Shown here one piece after another: positions 1 to 11,000 of a stretch of DNA of 64,000 bases. Numbering within the stretch: the first letter of the stretch is position 1; each line of letters opens with the position of its first letter. Location: NCBI GenBank assembly GCA_028622995.1, contig JAJQJQ010000012.1, positions 4,712,001 through 4,776,000 on the forward strand, written 5' to 3'. Position numbers and translations under genes: made by a program. Source of the stretch: Panagrolaimus kolymaensis. Lineage: Eukaryota > Nematoda > Chromadorea > Rhabditida > Panagrolaimidae. Under the pieces are notes generated by a model. It worked only from the letters and a program-made list of their open reading frames with translations. It was not told the DNA's origin and did no database searches.

Positions 1-20
1 AATTTTGAAACATTTTTTAG

Positions 21-1442
21 GTGGATTTCAATGAACCCATTTCCGCTCTTCAAAGACAAACCGAAGATTTAGAATATTCGTTTTTGCTTGATCAAGCTGT
101 GGAAGAAAATGATCCAGCTCAAAAGTTAGCTTTGGTTACTATTTTTGCGTTGAGTTCGTACTCGACCATTGGAAAACGCACAACCAAGCCTTTCAATCCA
201 ATGTTAGGTGAAACATTTGATTTTGATCGAAGGAATGATTTAGGTTGGAGATCCATGGCTGAACAGGTACATAATTTTGTGCTATAAAAAAGCGGAAGCG
301 AAATAATTTTCAAAGAAAAAAATTTAACGAAATTTGTGTTTTTTTTTTCTTTCGGCATTTATGCTTATTGATTTTTTTGATTATCAAACATGCCTAATTT
401 TATAGGTATCACATCATCCTCCAACTTCAGCTTTGGCTGCTGAAAGCCTTCATGGTTGGAATCTAAATCAATCTTATACTTTCACCTCCAAAGTAAAAGG
501 TCGATCACTTTGTGTAACTCCCATTGGAAGCACTTACATTCGATTCCTTGGCACCGATGATTTGTTTATTTATGAAAAAGTATGAAATTTATTTTACGTT
601 ACCCCTCACTTTTTTTAAACTTTGTTTATTTATTTTTATAGGTAAGCACCTCCACTCGAATGACTAATATAATGACGGGTAATTTACAAACGGATAATTA
701 TGGAGAATTGTGTGTTAAAAATATTTCAAATAATTATAAATGTAATTTAAAATTTCATGAAAGTGGATATTTTTCTAAAGCTGACCCACGAAAAGTTTCG
801 GGTGAAGTTTTGGATTCAAAGGGGGTTGCAAAGTTTAGAATTGAAGGAGCCTGGGATTCACAAGCAACGCTATTTAAAATTGATGAAGATGAAAATATTG
901 AAGAGGAAGAAATTATTTGGAAAGCTAATCCATTCCCGTAAGAACTTTTTTTTGAGGAACTAAATTGCTTTCATTTTCATCTCATAAAACTAAAACCTTT
1001 CTTTCTTTTTTTAGTAAAGACGCAGATAAAATGCATAATTTTACCAAATTTGCTATAGAATTAAATGAGTTTGAAGATGTTTTACCATCCACTGATTCTC
1101 GATTAAGACCCGATCAAAGGTTAATGGAAGATGGAAAATGGCCTCAAGCGAATGAAATAAAACAAAAACTTGAAGAAGCTCAAAGGGAACGCAGAAAAAA
1201 GCGAGAAGAAGCTAAAATTGGTAAATATATATTTTTTGCAAACTTTCTAAAAAAAAAAGTAAATAAACTCATTTTGTTGCAAAAATAAACTATTTTCAGA
1301 ACATGAGCCTCTTTGGTTTAAACGTAAAAATGCTAATGAAATGGTGGATCAAAATGATGTGTATGAATTTGATGAAAAATATTGGGATGCAAGGGAAAAG
1401 CAAGAATTTGAAAATATTCCAAACATTTTTAAAATGTCATAG
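21..1442 (+). CDS. Oxysterol-binding protein (OSBP/ORP family), 3' part
   Basis: Lipid-transfer protein of the OSBP-related family, which moves sterols or phosphoinositides between membranes at contact sites. The start lies left of the window. Five exons join in frame: 21-266, 406-579, 642-937, 1015-1220 and 1300-1442, giving 354 residues. The ORD begins with NEPISALQRQTEDLEYS, close to the conserved NEPLS...EDLEYS block. The family signature EQVSHHPP is intact and spans the first intron. GSTYIRF, the KGxA...GAW region and a charged C-terminal helix ending EHEPLWFKR all fit the ORD C-terminus. Introns are 49-139 bases with TTTTATAG, TTTTTTAG or TTTTCAG acceptors. Without the N-terminus I cannot say whether PH, ankyrin or FFAT elements are present. 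Confidence 0.93.
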
Positions 1443-2646
1443 TTTGTTTTGGGAGGGGAAAAATTGAGTTAATTAATTTGTAGCTATATCAGGGTAAAAA
1501 TTCATAAAAGCTTTTAATGGTTCTTTTTTTTATTTTCTTGCTGCTAAATTATGATAAATTTTATTTATTTGTTGTTGAAGTTTTCTTTTAAATAAATTAT
1601 TAAGTTATTAAATTTTTATAAATACTTTTATAAAAAAGTAACAGCGTTGTTATGACTCCATCAGTCGCAATAATCAAATCAAGTGACAAAATTTTTTAGA
1701 AACTATTGGTTAAAATTTCGTAGTTAATAAAATGCCTAAAAATGGTGTGAAAGTTTTTTAATCAATATTTTTAAGTTTGAAACTACAATGCCGCACTTTT
1801 ATTAAAAATCCACTTGCAATGATTCAAATAGTTTTACTTGACCATTTCTTCTTGCAAACAAATGCCGAAATTTGAAGATCGATCGACCAAGTGGGCAAAA
1901 AAAAACAAGCACGATTGTGTACAATAGAAAAAAATACCAGCAATGGAGTAGCGAGCGACGATGGACGCTTGCTTGCTTGGTCATTTCATTCCAAACTCAA
2001 CGGAAACATTATTTTTTTGTTTTGCTTTGTTTCGAAGATGACGCTTGTTGCTTACAATATAAAAAATAAGCCTTTTTTATAAATCAATCAATTTGTAATT
2101 TTCTTTTTTCGTAACAAATTTTTATGTTTGCCTTACGATTTAATTTTTTCTGCTACAACCCTTTACATTGTTTTATTTTTCTTTTTCTATCAAAACCAAC
2201 GAAAGAGAAAACTTTATAATTAGTATTTTTTCAGTTGCAGCTGGTAATTCCCGCCAAATTTTATTTTATTTTATGCGCAATCCATAATAGCTTTTTTACT
2301 ACCACCTGCTTTAACAAAATCCAACTACTAAATATTTTTTTTTATTTCTCCCTTCTCAACTCGCAGTTATACATTTATTTTATTTTTGCTTAAAAAAAGA
2401 AGGACAAGAGACGAGAAGAAAAAAAAACGAGACCAAGGACGCTCTTTTTTCCTTCCTTCCTCGAGAAGAAAAAAATATAAGTGAACCATTGGCTTTTTTT
2501 TTATTTTCTTTTTTCATTGGAAAGAAAAAATACTTACTGCGCGTTTGTCTGCTTGCTGTTGTTGGTTGTCCTCCCAGTTAGTTCATATGGTCTTGGAAAG
2601 AAATATAATGTGTTTTTTGGATGCTTCTTAGAAAAAAAATTTTGCG
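1443..2646. other. Intergenic region, OSBP to acetyltransferase
   Basis: AT-rich with long T and A runs. AATAAA-like signals near 1590-1600 suit OSBP polyadenylation. Short ORFs between 1802 and 2711 have no recognisable similarity. Polypyrimidine tracts at 2350-2530 probably belong to the acetyltransferase promoter or 5' leader. Confidence 0.5.
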
Positions 2647-5600
2647 ATGTCAACGAATTCTTCATATTGGGATTCTGTTGGAAATCGCATAAGTCGATTA
2701 TTGAATTTTAATTATCCAGAATCTTTGAGCGACGAAGATTCACGAAATTCAATTGATTCTTTGGGAATGAATCATCGAAACGACGAAAATAGGTTAGATT
2801 TTTTATATCCAAAGTTTGAATATAAAAAAAAGCATAAGTTTGATATATATAATTTAATCGACTTTGTAGGAATCGACGACGTTCAGATAAAGTTCCTCAT
2901 GTTGTTGAAACTCGATCCCGAACCCGTGCAAGCCTTTCATCACCAAATACAAGTAAAAATGATTCAAATCTTCCATCACCAGCGATAAATGGATTTCATG
3001 ATGAAGAAGATTCGATGGAAGATAAAAATTTTGCTATTCCAAAAATTTCACCAAGAAAACTTAAAGAGCTTCAAGAACTTAATGAAATGTCAACGTGGAG
3101 AGATCCATCAGATGGAAAACATCCACGTCCCACGAGGCGTTCATTAACAAGTCAACGAACATCACCTCGAATGCCCGCCCTTAAATGTGCTCCTCAATCA
3201 TCGACGCCTAATGTATTTCCACCAAGAGTATCCACCCGATCTCAAACAAAACAAAATGGTTTTAGTTATGATACAAATGGATTAATTCCACATTCACCTG
3301 AACCTTCATCATCTGCAATCACCACACCTTTAATAAATGGAATACATAAACGAAGGATATCAATTCGAATTGGACCAAATCCTTTAGAACCTGCAGTTAA
3401 AAAGCAACGGGTTACTCATTTAAAAATAAAACTTCCAAGCAGAATAGAAAAAATTAAAAGAAAGCCAAAGAAAAATGGAAGAAGGAAGCGACCAAAATCA
3501 TATAAAACCAAAAATGTTTTATCCTTTGAAACCGCAGATTTGATTGGTGACCAAATTTACAAAGATCCAAAATCATTGGTTGAACAATGTATGAAGAAAA
3601 AAGTTCCACCAAAGAAATCAAAACCCCGATCGCCGATTAAACTCAAACAAAAAAGACGTCCAAAAGACACTGATCCCGCTTACGACGTCCTTGCTCCAAC
3701 TCTTGGAAAAATCAAAACCAATGATGAAAAGCTTAGAAAATCAATTACAAATATTTTAGAATTTCCTCAAAAAAAATATCCACAAATTTCTTTGATTGAA
3801 CGAAATTATATTCGACGAACTTTGAGACTTAAACGACCAAGAGATGCGGGATTTTTACTTCCATTTTCTCGTCGAAGATTGAGAAATAATCCAAAATTTA
3901 AAATTGCCACATCACAAAGAATTCAACCACCTCCACTTAAAAATGGAATTAAATGGTTAGCTTTATTTACGCCATGTCAACGATCATGTACATGTATGAA
4001 ATTTCAAACAAAACGGGTTAAATGGGATTTTATTCCACCAAATGTTGAGTATGTAAATGCATTACAAACTGATTCACTTTGTAGTTCATGTCGGCATCCA
4101 TTATGTAAGTTATTTCTATCTTAATGAAAGATAACTACTAAAGTTTGGATTTTAGGGTTGCATCGAAGAAAATATGATGAAGATGATAGACAAAAACGTT
4201 ATGCAATAATACGGGATATAATAATATTACAAAAAATTATTCGACGTGAAACTAATAATGAAAATTTAAGGGTAAACTTTTTTCTTGAAAATTTTTATGG
4301 GTTTAAATTCATCTTTTTGCAGGTATTTTTTATTTTATTAAAAGATCTCATCACCATATTAATTGAAAATCAACCCATTCCAAAAGAAATCTTTTCATCT
4401 AAACGTTCACTTCAACATGATTTATCCATTCGAAGACATGTTCAAGCATTTATGCAAAGTACAGAAGCTAAAAAAATGGGGTAAAAAAATTTATTTATCT
4501 CGACTGCTATTTGTCTAACTTCCATCGCTTACTTTTTAAAATAATTTATTTCAATATTTTTTAGATTTTTAAATCGCCACGCATATGATTTGATTCAAAC
4601 CATTGAAGAATTTACTTTTCCTCCACCATATCAATTAAATTTATATTCCTATAGATTTAAAAACAAGAAATGTGCTAATTCTGTGGTGGAAAAAAATCAT
4701 TTAACATGGTATCGACATTTTTATCTTCGATGGGTTATATTTTGCCGTTTACCTTTTTATCTCACATCTTTACCCAAATTTGATACATGCAATATTATGA
4801 GCTTTCAATTTGTTGAACTTTTTGATGAATATATTTCATTTAAATTAGAACAAAAATATTTGGAAACTCAAGGATCTGATGTTAAAATTGTGGCAGTTAT
4901 GTTTAGAATGTTAAGAATATTTGCAAAGAAAATTCATAAAATTAGTCCATGGCAAGTTAAAAGGCTCACAAAAGGTTCAGGAGTGAATGTTTTGGCTGAT
5001 TTTGACCCAAGTAAGTAAAAAGTTTGCATCAAACAATCTTGATTCTTTTTGTGTGAAATTCTTTTGAGTATTTGTTCTTTTTTTGAAATGAGGCTATTTT
5101 CTCGCAAAAAAATTGCCAAAAATTGCTCGATCAAAATTCAAAAAATGTAGTTTTTTTCCCTCCGCATTTATTTTTTTCATGTCCAAACAACTTGACTTTT
5201 TCTTATCTCTCTTTCGCCTCCCTAATGGTCTAGTGGTTAGGATTTCTGGTTTTCACCCAGGCGGCCGGGGTTCGATTCCCCGTTAGGGAAGTTATCTTTT
5301 TAATTTTTTTTCGTAAAATAAAATAGAAAAAATCATCCAAACTCAAAGAAACAGAAGCCACAGTCTTAAATTTTTATTTTTTTAGCAACTCCACGATCAC
5401 CCGATGCAATGGAAACCCGAAATGCTCCAGCTCTGGATCTAATCCTAAAAGAACCATCCGGACCATTTCGTTATGTGTCACGCTTCGATGAAGTTTCACC
5501 ACCTCTGGAAGTTATGGTTCCATTATTCTTCGCAAAATATTTTTGGGATTTGGAACAAAGAAAAAAATATAAATTATTTCTCAAAAATGGTGAAACACCA

Positions 5601-7542
5601 AACAAGCCGCGACCATTCATTTTCAAAGGCGGACCCAACACAATCTCGGAATTATGCGATATTTCAAATTCCATTGAAAAGGTTTCAAGAGTTTCAAGAT
5701 TTTGTTCAAATTGCGATAAAGAAAGAGCAGCGGGACAAATAGAAATGTTGGTGCTTCGAAATAATACTTCAACAAATCGAGATAAAATGAATGAATTTTT
5801 AATTCAATTTATTAGTATCATTCATAGACAATTGCCAAAAATGCCTAAACATTATATTGTTAGATTGGTTATGGATGGTAAACATCGATCCATGATTTTG
5901 GTAAAATATAATAAAAGAGGTTCAAGTAAGTTAACGCCAAAAATTAAATCCCAAATAATAGCCTTCTTCTATTTCAGCTCCAGGATGGCAAGTTTTGGGT
6001 GGAATATGTTTTCGACCATTTATTACTCAAAGCTTTTCTGAAATTGTTTTTGTCGCTGTGCATGCAGATCATCAAGTTCGTGGATATGGTGGTTATTTAA
6101 TGGACGAATTAAAAAGATATCATGTGGAAAGATTTGGCTATCCTCATCTTTTAACTTATGCAGATAAAAATGCAATCGGATATTTTAAAAAGCAAGGTTT
6201 TTCAAGCGAAATTGGATTAACCGAAGAACATTATAATAAATATATTAAACAATATGAAGGAGCTAAATTAATGTATTGCCATTCTCGACATTGTAATACT
6301 CCTGAAGATGTATATTATTGGGCATATATCATGAGTAAACATTTAAAAAATATTTATTATCAATTATGTCCAGAATGGAATAAGAAATATGAAGGATTGG
6401 AAAATAAATTTATGGAATGGGATTTAATTCCAATGAAATTAGATCGAAGTGAACAAGTTGATAATTATGGCCTTGGTTTATCTTGCGATGATATTGGCTT
6501 GCCTTCATTGTTTTGGAAAAGACAATATGAATTGATTGAATTGGATGGAGGTCCATCATCTGAAGAAGAATTTTATTCAGATGAAGAAGAAATGGGCATT
6601 GAAGTTGATGGTGATGTTATAAATGAGGAGGAAATAAGTGATACCACTCCCACTTCTGATTGGAAAGACCCTGAAGATCCATGGGATCCTGAAGAAGAGG
6701 ATATGACTCAAATGATGTACATGTTTGTTGAAGCTATTCGTCTCTGTCCATATTCATGGCCTTTTCATTATCCCGTAGATGAATATGATGCTCCAACATA
6801 CACTGAAGAAATTTCACAACCTATGACATTAGAAATTATTGAAGATCGTCTTGATTGGGGTTATTATATTCATGTAAGTTTCTTAGTTTTTATCTTCATA
6901 AATTCAACTTTTTCATTTCAGGAGAGAATGTTATTCTTAGATTTTGCTCGAATCTTTATCAATTGTTATGCATTTAATGAAGACCAAAGCGGGCTTTATT
7001 ATCATGCTTGTTATCGCGTCCACCAATATTTTAATGCACTTGCAATTCAAATATTTGGTAATCGAGTTGCATCATACCTTCTTCCAATAGCTGAACCATC
7101 CACTCATAAGAAATCTCATCCAAAGGGTACTCAAGTTGTTTTTGACCCATTAAGGCCATATTGGTATCCAGTTCGAATAATTCTCCCTCCTCCTCCACAA
7201 TCTAAAAATAAGAAAAGTTCAAAGAAAAAGTCATCGAAAAAGCGATCAAAATCGATTGGTTCCACTAAAAAACAACAACAAAATAAATCTCAAACACCTG
7301 TTCGCGAAAAAACTTCTTCACCCACAAGAAATGTAAATCCAAATAATTCAAATATTTCAAGTTCATCATCGGCAAGAAAAATTCAAACAAAACTTGTGTT
7401 TAATCAATCTGGATCAGGTGGTGGTTATAAACTTGAATTTATTGATGAAACTCCCGAACGTCGAACCACTCGAGCTGCAGCAACAACCCAAAGAACTCCA
7501 TCAACCCCAAACAACAGTAGCTCGCGAAGGCGGCGACGATAA
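2647..7542 (+). CDS. pcaf-1: GCN5/PCAF-type histone acetyltransferase (KAT2) with bromodomain
   Basis: SAGA-type lysine acetyltransferase that acetylates histone H3 in the nucleus. Eight exons join in frame (2647-2792, 2870-4104, 4156-4271, 4323-4480, 4565-5010, 5386-5925, 5978-6873, 6922-7542), giving about 1385 residues against roughly 800 for vertebrate PCAF. Residues 1-410 are a basic, Ser/Arg/Lys-rich extension. The PCAF N-terminal domain starts near 417 with a Cys cluster. The GNAT domain lies near 840-985, with the catalytic Glu in SFSEIVF, acetyl-CoA loop HQVRGYGG and LLTYADKNAIGYFKKQGF. An acidic linker leads to a bromodomain (about 1120-1225) with its acetyl-lysine Asn region FINCYAFN. 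The tail is Lys/Ser-rich. The 51-base intron at 4272-4322 and the 48-base intron at 6874-6921 leave the frame open if retained. Confidence 0.95.
5219..5290 (+). tRNA. tRNA-Glu (anticodon TTC), inside an intron of the acetyltransferase gene
   Basis: A full cloverleaf of 72 bases on the sense strand of host intron 5011-5385. Acceptor TCCCTAA pairs with TTAGGGA. The D arm has GGTCTAGTGGTTAGGAT, the anticodon loop is TTTTCAC (TTC), the T arm is GGGGTTCGATTCCCC and the discriminator is A. No long variable arm. The internal A and B boxes are intact, so it should be transcribed by Pol III independently of its host gene. Confidence 0.96.
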
Positions 7543-8038
7543 TTTTACACATTCTTTAAAAAATCTCTCATTCTCATTTTTTTATTACTTCTCATTATTT
7601 GTAAAAAGTGTTCATGATTTATTATTTATTATTATTTTATCATTTTCTTGTGTACATAATAATACGGTTATTTTATTGAAATAAATCTCTTCAAGTGCTC
7701 AATTTCTGTGGGTGGAAGGCACAAATTTTCTAAAAATACACGGCAACATTCTTTAATCTCAAACTTTTTAAAGGCTAAAATAAAAACTGAGCAAAGTGGA
7801 GAAAAATGTCAAAAAAAAAATGTACGTAAAAAGCTTCAGCGTTCTCATTTTTTAAATTCAAGAAAGTTACTCAAATCAAGCGTAAAAATTTTGAGAGAAA
7901 AAAGAACTTATAAAAGAGGAAATAAAAAAGCCAAAAAAGTGAAACAAATTTTTTATTATTATATTTTTATTTTGCTTCCTTTGAGAAACTTTCTTTTTCT
8001 AAATCTTTCATTTTTGAAGTTAATAATCAGAGGTTGTC
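7543..8038. other. Intergenic region, acetyltransferase to LRR gene
   Basis: An AATAAA at about 7680 suits the acetyltransferase 3' end. The rest is AT-rich with a Lys-rich spurious ORF. No other signal is visible. Confidence 0.5.
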
Positions 8039-11000
8039 ATGATTCTTGCTACGAGTCAAGTCGCTAATACGGTAGCAAATTTAAAATCACGTTATTATAA
8101 ATATTTGGAAACTCTTTGTAATTCAAATGGAATCGATATTGGAACTTTAAAAACTAGTGGTTCAGATTATGAAGAATTGGAAATGTTTTTTGGTGGCCTT
8201 CCAGTTCTTATTGGATTGAAATATTTTGAACGATTAAAGTGTTTACGACTTTTTGGACAAGATATTGTTAATCTTAAACCTTTGATTGAAGTTTCAAATA
8301 GTTTAGAAGAATTATGGGTTTGTGAAGGACCGCTAAAAGTATGTCGTTATTGCTGTGTAAAAATAAGTTAACAATTTTAGTTATAGGAATTAGGAGGAAT
8401 TGAACTATGTAAAAAATTGCAAAAAGTATATTTATTTGATTGCAAAATTGAAGATGGAAATCCATTGGGTAAACTTATCGGACTTGATACTTTATGGATA
8501 ATGAATAATAATTTAAAGGATTTTGAAGTTAGCTCTGTCCCATTTTTTGCTTTTATATTATAAATAAATTTTAGTTTTTGGATCATTTACAACAATTAAC
8601 CGTGCTTTACATTGGCGGAAAGCAGTTTAACGATTCTAGTAAGACCAGTTATAAACTAATTATTTGATTTTGTTTTCGTTGCAAATTTTTGTATTTACAC
8701 TCTCTCAATCATTTTGAATTTATCAAAATTGTGTTTATGTTTTAATGGATTTTTTTTAGCCGCCCTAAGCGTCCAAATATGGCCTCATAAACTTCAAGAA
8801 CTTGATATTGGTGGAAATGAAGTTAAATCTTTTCAAGTAAGGAAAAATAATTTTATTATTTTAAATTAATTATTATTAGACGACTAACAAACACATTAAA
8901 AAATTAATTAACTCTAAAGCCCAAATGCTCCAGCTAAAGTACCTTTAATTGCTCCATCTAAAGCTCCACGAAACATTCCGGGTTGATCACTTGCATAACC
9001 ATAATCATTTCCTAGAAATATAACACATAGCCATGGCTTCGAGCAAATAGGAAACGTACCATAATAACCAGAATTATATCCATATGGAATCCTTCCATAA
9101 CCAGATGGAGCGCCATAACCTTGACCGCCACCATAAGAAGGTTCATAAAGTCTTTGAGAAGGATATGGATAACCACCATAAATTCCCATATCTCTTGGTT
9201 GGTAATAAGCTGATGGATGATGAAATGATTGAGGATAATAATTTGAAGTTGGTTGATAATAACTACCACCACCAAAACCTTGAGCTGGCCCAGAAGCATA
9301 CATGGGAGAATTGTCGAGATATTGTTTGAGATAGAAATCACGATTATAAATTTGGCTCATAATCATGGGAAGAAATAAAGCCAGAATAAAAATTAGAGAA
9401 ATTGCACTCATTCTAGAACCACAAAATTAAAATGAACTAATTTTTTCGCGAAGTTTAAAAAGCTTTATAAATTAATATTTTTCTTTTCCAAAGCAATTCA
9501 AAAAAATGAGGTTAACGTTAGTCATTTTTTCCCTTCTTCTTTTCCGTTATTACATAACAAAACCAAATTCATTTTTTATATGTTTACAAAAAAATACTTT
9601 TTTATTACGTTTTTTTGAATCCACTTAACATCATTTTTTCAATGTTATTTTTTGCAGTCAATTTTGCCGCTATCTTCATGTGAAGTGATTCGATCCTTAA
9701 ATATTTCATCCGATCGACCTCATTCAAATTTAATTTATCGTGAATCACATTTTTCATGGATTAGCTATCATTTTCCATATCTTGAAAAACTTAATAACGA
9801 TAATGTAGCTGAAACATTTCAACAAATTTTTTCTGTAAGCTTTTACACTTTTTTTTATCACAGAATTTAAGTTTCGTTAATTTTTAGTACCCCGCTGAAA
9901 GGCAGCTAATGGATAGTTACATTCACTATGTTACATCAGAAAAAACTCATAAACAAAAAATTTCGATGATTGATAAAAATTTTCATAAAATTGAAGAACG
10001 ATTAAATTCTTTGGTGGCGACATTGTCCAAATTAGCTTTGACGGTTCCAAAAAAAGAAGGAAGACGGGAATTGGTTATTCGAATGCAACAACAAAGTCAA
10101 AAGAGTTTAAAAAGTTTAAAGAAAGTTAAAAGTTAGTTTTTTAATTCTCCAAAAAATTTGTAAAGATATTCTTTGAAAACAAAATTTGTTTCCAAAACAA
10201 AAATTGAGAATTAAAGCCGTTTTACTCATTTTGGGTTTTAAGCTTTTTTAGTTTCCATAAAAAAATTTACCGACTACATTTTTAGGATATTGCATAAATT
10301 ATGAGCAATGTCTCCATCGATTACAAGATTTTTATTTCCCAACATGGCGTCTTGAAGGTTCACTACCTTCATCATGGCCTCGAGAATTAGATTATTATGA
10401 AACTCGACTTCTCAATCATTCATTCAAATGGTTTGGATCGAAATCATCCGATTATGAAATAAAATTAAAAGCAGCATTTTATTTTGAAGATTCCAATTCT
10501 CTTACAAGCATTCAATTAAAAAGAAATGAAGTAGAAAAATTATTTTTTCTCGACTTTGATCGCCGAAGCTTTTTATGGGATTTACGAAGTTGTATTGGAA
10601 TTTTTGATCGTAGATTAGCTAAAGATTATCGAGAAGATGCAGTAAGAATTTTTAAAGATTTTAATATTTTTATTAATGAAGCTGCAGAAGGGGTAAGTTT
10701 TTCACATGTAAAAAAGTGGTAGAATATTGCCATGTTTTTTAAGACTAGATTTTTTATTGTTCCAATGGTTAAATGCGAAAAACATTCAAAAAGTTTTAAG
10801 CTTGCATCGGTTAAAGGTGAATTAGATGAAAATGAACGAAAAGAAACTCCAGGTGAAAGTGTTAAAGAAGTAGCTGATACTGAAGGCGATAATGAGTTTC
10901 CAAATAAAGGTAGGTGCTATAATGAAAAAGACAAAAATATATTTTCGGCTAGACTCGAAGGAATAGCTTCTCTTATTTTTTATTTTGATTATGAAATTTA

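Noticed and set aside
9084..9329. Plus-strand ORF antisense to the nested Gly/Tyr-rich gene
   Set aside because: His/Asn-rich shadow of the reverse frame.
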